49,575 nt of DNA. Origin: CAZOOR01 sp964581505 (GTDB lineage Bacteria > Bacteroidota > Ignavibacteria > Kapaibacteriales > UBA2268). A model generated the notes under the pieces. The model was not told the DNA's origin, did not search any database, and saw nothing but the letters and a program-made list of their open reading frames with translations. A program made the translations under genes and the position numbers. The stretch covers positions 1 to 49,575 of the forward strand of contig CAZOOR010000008.1 of assembly GCA_964581505.1 (NCBI GenBank). Reading direction: 5' to 3'. This document shows positions 44,901 to 49,575 of this stretch, in pieces; position 1 is the stretch's first letter, and each line of letters starts with the position of its first letter.

Positions 44901-45756
44901 TAATTTTTTCAATTAATTCTTCGGAGACCTCATCATCGCGAGTAGCAATAATTTCGCCCGTTTCCAAATCAATAATATCATTCGCAATTCTTTTGCCCAG
45001 ATATGTCTCATCAATTTTATCGGGTTCAATATCTGCCGCCAATTCAAAAAGATTCAATATCTCTTCATCTGAAGAAAAACCGAGAACCCTAAGCAAAGTA
45101 GTAACAGGAAACTTTTTCTTCCTGTCAATGTATGCAAACATAATATCATGAATATCAGTCGTGAACTCAATCCAAGAACCACGGAAAGGAATAATTCTAG
45201 CCGTATAAATTCTCGTTCCGTTCGGGTGCATAGCATCATCGAAGAAAACACCCGGCGAACGATGCAACTGCGTAACAATTACACGCTCGGCACCATTGAT
45301 AATAAAGGTTCCTCGCGGAGTCATAGCCGGGATATTACCCAGATAAACTTCTTGCTCAATTGCTTCGATATAGTCTTCGGAATCTTTATCGGCTTTACTT
45401 GATAACCGAAGCTTTGCTTTTAGCGGTTTCGCAAAAGTCAATTCCCTTTCGCGGCACTCGTTCTCATTATATTTCGGCTTATCTATCGAATACTCAAGAA
45501 ACTCAAGCTGGAATATTCCCGAAGCATCTTCAATAGGAAAATTATTCTTAAAAGCCAATTGCAAGCCCTTGGATTCACGCTTTGACGGCTCGATATGTTC
45601 TTGCAGAAAATCCTGATATGCCTCCAACTGAATGTTCAGCAGGTCGGGATAATCGGAGTGCTTTTCATGCTCGGAGAAATGAACTCTATCCCTAAGCCGC
45701 ACCAAATTTTCGACCGATTTTAATGATTTTCTGCTTTTATTATTTAATTTACTCAC
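41920..45756 (-). CDS. rpoB: RNA polymerase subunit beta
   Basis: The 1278-residue subunit starts at GTG (45756) with GGAGG seven bases upstream; [10 protein letters not shown] follows. The rifampicin-pocket segment reads [20 protein letters not shown] followed by [20 protein letters not shown], with the Asp, His and Ser at the three classic resistance sites all in their sensitive form. [12 protein letters not shown] near the C-terminus is typical. The 239-base gap to rplL holds two hairpins. Confidence 0.99.
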   Translation of the reverse strand: [1278 protein letters not shown]

Positions 45757-45817
45757 CGGAAACCTCCGTTACTATTTATTTTATTTTTATTGTTTTCATA
45801 GAAAAAAAACAGGACTC

Positions 45818-45971
45818 TTTGACAAATTCCCAATCTTTAAGAAATTTGTCAAAAAATCCGGTTAAGGCCAAAATTATACAATAATTTTCTCCAATAAGAA
45901 GCTAAAATCTTAAATATTAATATACCTTTTAAAATTAAAACCGGGAAAAACGGCTTTTTGCCGTCTTTCCC
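45818..45971 (-). promoter_or_regulatory. rplL-rpoB intergenic hairpins (candidate attenuator)
   Basis: On the minus strand a 12-bp stem (GGGAAAGACGGC / GCCGTTTTTCCC, 45943-45971) is followed by GGTTTTAATTTT. A second, AT-rich stem (TTTGACAAATT / AATTTGTCAAA, 45818-45853) lies closer to rpoB, followed eight bases later by eight T. In E. coli a partial terminator lies at this place and sets the ratio of ribosomal protein to RNA polymerase. The same role is likely here but is not shown by sequence alone. Confidence 0.55.
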
Positions 45972-45995
45972 AATAGTTTGCAATAAACAAAAAGA

Positions 45996-46370
45996 CTACT
46001 TGAGAGTAACCTTTGCGCCTGCGTCTTCAAGTTTTTTCTTAACTTCTTCAGCTTCGTCCTTAGAAACCTGCTCCTTGACTACATTCGGTGCGCCCTCTAC
46101 CAATTCCTTGGCTTCCTTCAAACCGAGACCTGTGATTTCGCGAATCGCTTTAATCACATTAAGTTTGCTGGAACCGAACTCTGTCAATTCTACATCAAAC
46201 TCTGTCTGCTCTTCTGCGGCTTCTGCTTCGGGTGCGGCTCCGCCTGCCATCATTACGGGGGCGGCGGCTGTTACACCGAATTTATCTTCCATTGCTGTTT
46301 TCAATTCTGCGGCTTCCGCCAATGTTAAATTAGAAATTTCTTCTAATAATTTTTCAATTTTCTCTGACAT
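45996..46370 (-). CDS. rplL: 50S ribosomal protein L7/L12
   Basis: This encodes 124 residues starting MSEKIEKLLEEIS, with the Ala/Gly-rich hinge (AAAPVMMAGGAAP) and the C-terminal domain that recruits translation factors (FDVELTEFGSSKLNVIKAIRE). I chose the ATG at 46370 because TCAGGAG lies upstream and the N-terminus matches the family. It sits 37 bases after rplJ. Confidence 0.98.
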   Translation of the reverse strand: MSEKIEKLLEEISNLTLAEAAELKTAMEDKFGVTAAAPVMMAGGAAPEAEAAEEQTEFDVELTEFGSSKLNVIKAIREITGLGLKEAKELVEGAPNVVKEQVSKDEAEEVKKKLEDAGAKVTLK

Positions 46371-46407
46371 TTTATTACTCCTGAATAAATAGATTGCTAA
46401 AATTAAA

Positions 46408-46935
46408 TTATGATGCCTGTTTCTTGGCAACTTCCTCAATCAACGAAGCAACATCGCGCATAACTGCATTGATTGAACCGACTATACCCGAAGTGGGCGC
46501 CTCCAAACTGCCGATTATTGCCGCCATTACTTCCGGCTTCGACAGCAGGGCTGCTACTGTTTTTAGTTGTGTTCCATCATAGAATACGCCTTCTATTACA
46601 GCCGCTTTCAAGGAAGGTTTATCTTTCTTATCGAAAGTCTCCTTAATTATCTTGGCTGGAACCACAGGGTCATCAAAACCGAAAACTACACCCGTAGGAG
46701 CAAAAAATGTTTCGTCAGGAATTATTCCTCCCTGTCCGACTTCTTCCAATGCTCGCTTGATAAGTGTGTTCTTGGCAACTTTGTACTCAATGCCTTTACT
46801 CTTCAATTCCCTACGGAAACTGATGGCTTCATCAACATTCATACCCTGAAAATCCACAAGATAATAGCCGTCTGCTCGCTCAAAGCGTTCCACAAGGTCT
46901 GCAACTATTTTCTTTTTTTGTTCTAATGTTACCAT
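46408..46935 (-). CDS. rplJ: 50S ribosomal protein L10
   Basis: The 175-residue L10 anchors L12 dimers on the ribosome. VADLVERFERADGYYLVDF and KSKGIEYKVAKNTLIKRAL are family-typical, and the C-terminal helix that binds L12 follows. L10 usually controls its own operon by binding the mRNA leader; a candidate leader structure lies just upstream. Confidence 0.98.
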   Translation of the reverse strand: MVTLEQKKKIVADLVERFERADGYYLVDFQGMNVDEAISFRRELKSKGIEYKVAKNTLIKRALEEVGQGGIIPDETFFAPTGVVFGFDDPVVPAKIIKETFDKKDKPSLKAAVIEGVFYDGTQLKTVAALLSKPEVMAAIIGSLEAPTSGIVGSINAVMRDVASLIEEVAKKQAS

Positions 46936-46964
46936 AAAACCTAACCATTTATTAGTGTTATTTC

Positions 46965-47007
46965 TGCGATAACAGTCCTATTAAATCAGACCGAGAAGCA
47001 TATCGCA
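46965..47007 (-). promoter_or_regulatory. Candidate L10 leader stem upstream of rplJ
   Basis: In the 98-base gap before rplJ, TGCGATA and TATCGCA (minus-strand sense) can pair across about 29 bases and close an internal structured region. L10 autoregulatory leaders are known at this position in many bacteria. I see only the closing stem, not a full consensus match. Confidence 0.35.
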
Positions 47008-47033
47008 AAAAAGTGCGTAATATTCTTAATTAA

Positions 47034-47738
47034 TTATTCTCCCTGAACGGCGATTGATTGGTCATTGACCGCAACACTCGGACCCATTGTCGAGCTGAAA
47101 TACAAGCTCTTGACATATTTACCCTTTGCCGTCGCAGGCTTTGCCTTCAATATACTGTTGAAAAACGTAGCAACATTTTCCTGCAATTGCTCCTCATTAA
47201 AGGAACACTTGCCAACAGGAACATGCACATTGCCCGTTTTATCAACACGAAACTCAATCTTACCGGCTTTAACTTCATTGACCGCTTTGGCTACATCAAA
47301 AGTTACCGTTCCGCTTTTAGGATTCGGCATCAAACCGCGGGGACCCAAAATACGCCCCAGTTTTCCGACCTCGGACATAACATCAGGTGTTGCAATAACA
47401 ACATCAACATCTGTCCAGCCGCCTTTGATTTTTTCTACATAATCCTCAAGACCGGCATAATCCGCACCAGCATCTAAGGCTTCCTGGTCCTTGGGTGCTT
47501 TTGCCATCACAAGTACTTTCACCTTTTTACCGGTTCCATGCGGAAGTGATACCGTGCCTCTTACCAATTGGTCTGCTTTGCGCGGGTCAACACCAAGTCG
47601 AATTGCAACCTCGAACGATTCATCAAACTTCGCCGTTGCATTTTTCTTAACCATACTTACCGCTTGGTCGTATGAATATAATTGCTTTTGGTCAAAATTT
47701 TTGACTAAGGCTTTATATCTTTTACCGTGCTTTTTCAT
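47034..47738 (-). CDS. rplA: 50S ribosomal protein L1
   Basis: The 234-residue L1 binds the stalk region of 23S rRNA. The N-terminal KHGKRYKAL, then VRGTVSLPHGTGK and GRILGPRGLMPNPKSGTV are classic. It follows rplK by 48 bases in the standard order. Confidence 0.98.
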   Translation of the reverse strand: MKKHGKRYKALVKNFDQKQLYSYDQAVSMVKKNATAKFDESFEVAIRLGVDPRKADQLVRGTVSLPHGTGKKVKVLVMAKAPKDQEALDAGADYAGLEDYVEKIKGGWTDVDVVIATPDVMSEVGKLGRILGPRGLMPNPKSGTVTFDVAKAVNEVKAGKIEFRVDKTGNVHVPVGKCSFNEEQLQENVATFFNSILKAKPATAKGKYVKSLYFSSTMGPSVAVNDQSIAVQGE

Positions 47739-47786
47739 TGAACATCTATTCTAAAATATTAATAAATCTCTTAATTCTTATATTAA

Positions 47787-48212
47787 CTAATCTTTAACCA
47801 CAATACCCATACTTCTGGCAGTTCCCGCAATCATACTGACAGCCGAATCAACCGTATCGGCGTTCAAATCATTCTTTTTGATTTCGGCAATCTTTTCCAA
47901 CTGAGCGCGTGTTATCGTTCCTACCTTATCTTTGTGCGATTCCGGCGAGCCTTTTTTCAATTTCGATTCAATCAATAATAATGTCGAAGCCGGAGGCGAC
48001 TTCACGACAAAAGTAAATGATTTATCCGAATAAAAAGTGATTACAGCCGGAAAAAGCATACCCTTTTCTTTCTGTGTCCGCGAATTGAACTGCTTCACAA
48101 ACTCCATTCCGTTTAGCCCCCGCTGTCCAAAAGCCGGACCAACAGGTGGTGCCATAGATGCCTCACCGCCCTTTATCTGGAGCTTAAACGTTCCTGCTAC
48201 TTTCTTTGCCAT
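47787..48212 (-). CDS. rplK: 50S ribosomal protein L11
   Basis: The 141-residue L11 forms the GTPase-associated centre with 23S rRNA. GEASMAPPVGPAFGQRGLN and the C-terminal RNA-binding segment ending SMIAGTARSMGI match the family closely. It lies 51 bases after nusG. Confidence 0.98.
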   Translation of the reverse strand: MAKKVAGTFKLQIKGGEASMAPPVGPAFGQRGLNGMEFVKQFNSRTQKEKGMLFPAVITFYSDKSFTFVVKSPPASTLLLIESKLKKGSPESHKDKVGTITRAQLEKIAEIKKNDLNADTVDSAVSMIAGTARSMGIVVKD

Positions 48213-48263
48213 TATTTACTTCTTTCTTATGTAATTATTAATTAATTGTCTGTCTCTAAAAAA

Positions 48264-48824
48264 TTAATGCGTCTCGTGTTCGACTTCCCGAAAATCCAAT
48301 TCCACGGGTGTCTTGCGTCCGAGAATACCTACCTCTACCTTTACCTTCTGCTTCTCATTATTCACTTCCTTCACCGTACCGTTAAATCCATTGAATGGTC
48401 CGTCAATTACCTTAATCGGGTCGCCTATCTCAAAACTCGTCTCAATTGTTTCAATTGATTTTCTTTCCTCTACCCTACCCATGATTCTTTCGATTTCGTG
48501 CTGCTGCAAAGGTGTCGGCTGTGTACGTGTACCAACGAAACTAACAACCGAAGGCAAATTCGTAATAATATCTTTAGTCTTTTTATCCAGTACCGTATGC
48601 ACAATAATATATCCGGGTAAAAAGTTTTTTACCTTAGTCTTACGTTTGCCGCCACGTATCTCAAACACCGTTTCCTGAGGAATAACAATTTCGTCAATCC
48701 TATCCTCAAGACCCAAACGTTTGATTTCCGCTTCAAGAGTCAATTTAACTTTTGCCTCATGACCGGTAAAAGTCCTAACGACATACCACTTGAATTCTTT
48801 ATTTTCTGTATCTTGATTTATCAT
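48264..48824 (-). CDS. nusG: Transcription antitermination factor NusG
   Basis: The 186-residue protein has the NGN domain (KWYVVRTFTGHE, then FLPGYIIVHTVLDK) and the C-terminal KOW motif (DPIKVIDGPFNGFNGTVKEV). It binds RNA polymerase and links it to Rho or the ribosome. It follows secE by nine bases. Confidence 0.98.
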   Translation of the reverse strand: MINQDTENKEFKWYVVRTFTGHEAKVKLTLEAEIKRLGLEDRIDEIVIPQETVFEIRGGKRKTKVKNFLPGYIIVHTVLDKKTKDIITNLPSVVSFVGTRTQPTPLQQHEIERIMGRVEERKSIETIETSFEIGDPIKVIDGPFNGFNGTVKEVNNEKQKVKVEVGILGRKTPVELDFREVEHETH

Positions 48825-48833
48825 TTGTCTTCA

Positions 48834-49016
48834 TTAAAAAATGAAATTAATGACCTGACCGAAAATCCAGTCCATTATGTAAACCAACACTGTAAAAACT
48901 ATTGTCGCACCGAAAACCACAATTGTTGATTCCCGAAGCTGTTCCTTAGTCGGCCAAGTTACTTTTTTCATTTCCTTGGCTACATTGGAGGCATACTGTT
49001 TTATTTTTCCTACCAT
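48834..49016 (-). CDS. secE: Preprotein translocase subunit SecE
   Basis: The 60-residue single-helix subunit has KEMKKVTWPTKEQLRESTIV followed by one hydrophobic helix, the hallmark of short bacterial SecE. I chose the ATG at 49016 because AAAGGATTGATGTT precedes it. It sits directly after tRNA-Trp and before nusG in the conserved order. Confidence 0.96.
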   Translation of the reverse strand: MVGKIKQYASNVAKEMKKVTWPTKEQLRESTIVVFGATIVFTVLVYIMDWIFGQVINFIF

Positions 49017-49046
49017 AACATCAATCCTTTTATAGTATTTATATTG

Positions 49047-49120
49047 CACGGGCGGAAGGACTTGAACCCTCAGCCTACGGTTTTGGAGACCGTCGCTCTA
49101 CCAAATTGAGCTACGCCCGT
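49047..49120 (-). tRNA. tRNA-Trp (CCA anticodon)
   Basis: On the minus strand the acceptor ACGGGCG pairs with CGCCCGT, the D arm is GCTC...GAGC, and the anticodon loop CTCCAAA gives CCA. The CCA tail is not encoded. It lies directly upstream of secE. Confidence 0.96.
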
Positions 49121-49142
49121 ATCTTTTCTGTTTTCAATTTCG

Positions 49143-49214
<72 letters not shown>

Positions 49215-49225
49215 ACATTGCCAAG

Positions 49226-49298
49226 AGCGGGAAACGGGACTCGAACCCGCGACCCTCAGCTTGGGAAGCTGATGCTCTACCAACTGAGCTATTCCCGC
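49226..49298 (-). tRNA. tRNA-Gly (CCC anticodon)
   Basis: The acceptor GCGGGAA pairs with TTCCCGC; the anticodon stem TCAGC/GCTGA encloses TTCCCAA, giving CCC. It is very similar in body to the partial tRNA at the window edge. The CCA tail is not encoded. Confidence 0.94.
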
Positions 49299-49505
49299 AT
49301 TTTGTTCAAAGAACATTTATATTCGGCTGCGAGACACCTTAATTTTGAAAACCGATAGAAAAGTAGAAAGAAATGATTTATTGCAGTTTTGTTCTGCAAT
49401 GATGATTTGACTATTTGCCAAGTATTTTCCTTCGACCTTATCAGTCTCCCAAGGGGATTCCAAAATGAATCCGTGCCGACACCCTGCCGCTTGTGAATGT
49501 TTTTG
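49299..49505. other. Spacer between two tRNA-Gly genes
   Basis: This 207-base spacer holds no gene that I recognise. Two hairpins are visible: ATTGCAG/CTGCAAT (49380-49400) and GGATTC/GAATCC (49455-49472). A tRNA-Tyr is often found in this cluster in other bacteria, but none is evident here. Confidence 0.4.
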
Positions 49506-49575
49506 AGCGGGAGACGAGACTCGAACTCGCGACCCTCAGCTTGGAAGGCTGATGCTCTACCAACTGAGCTACTCC
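49506..49575 (-). tRNA. tRNA-Gly (TCC anticodon), truncated by window edge
   Basis: The gene is complete except for about three 5' bases beyond the window. GCGGGAG is the 3' acceptor strand on the plus sequence, and the anticodon loop CTTCCAA gives TCC. The T arm and D arm match the neighbouring tRNA-Gly closely, suggesting duplication. Confidence 0.92.

Noticed and set aside
49405..49500. Degenerate tRNA-Tyr in the tRNA spacer
   Set aside because: No acceptor stem or GTA anticodon loop can be drawn.

Overview
The window looks like chromosomal DNA of a bacterium from the Bacteroidota/Chlorobiota side of the FCB group; an Ignavibacteria- or Kapabacteria-like lineage is my best guess. The basis is two proteins with type IX secretion (T9SS) C-terminal sorting domains, an OmpA-type envelope protein, a very large TamB, several lipoproteins, many start codons with weak or no Shine-Dalgarno, moderate-to-low GC, and tRNA genes without an encoded CCA. 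The lineage is inference; no rRNA is present.

Layout. 1-1720: an AT-rich island with a small operon (lipoprotein, glycine-zipper/Trp-rich peptide, four-helix membrane protein), bracketed by dispersed repeats. 1936-7751 (minus): uvrA, preceded by a secreted ChaN-like/M1-peptidase-like fusion. 7907-13486 (plus): a 1204-residue T9SS cargo protein whose stop codon directly abuts the start codon of an OmpA-family protein. 13487-14423: a gene-free repeat region with palindromic elements, a 53-bp inverted repeat, a 10-bp-period array, G-quadruplex motifs and terminators. 14424-17298 (minus): a peroxiredoxin and a cytosolic fusion of ferredoxin, DUF1858, DUF2249 and a solute-binding-like domain. 17589-24161: a tiny membrane protein, TamB (minus) and a histidine kinase (plus). 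24308-29397 (plus): a five-gene metabolic operon (isocitrate/isopropylmalate dehydrogenase family, HMG-CoA-lyase family, class III CoA-transferase, LeuC-like and LeuD-like subunits) ended by a clear terminator. 29506-31455: an ABC-F ATPase, sharing stop-codon bases with the convergent dapA. 31452-37507 (minus): dapA, hypothetical and lipoprotein genes, a ferredoxin-NADP reductase and a T9SS-tagged propeller-like protein. 37582-49575 (minus): the classic block tRNA-Gly, tRNA-Gly, tRNA-Thr, tRNA-Trp, secE, nusG, rplK, rplA, rplJ, rplL, rpoB, rpoC.

How the genes fit together. The right third is core transcription/translation machinery in conserved order, with hairpins at the places where L10 autoregulation and rplL-rpoB attenuation are expected. 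The middle holds envelope biogenesis and surface proteins and a complete operon able to run a dehydratase/oxidative-decarboxylation sequence coupled to CoA transfer and C-C cleavage; its substrate is not settled by the sequence. The most unusual items are this operon, the cytosolic ferredoxin/solute-binding fusion, the ChaN-M1 fusion lacking the usual aminopeptidase motif, the bacteriocin-like island, and the structured repeat family whose hairpins differ in sequence but keep their pairing.
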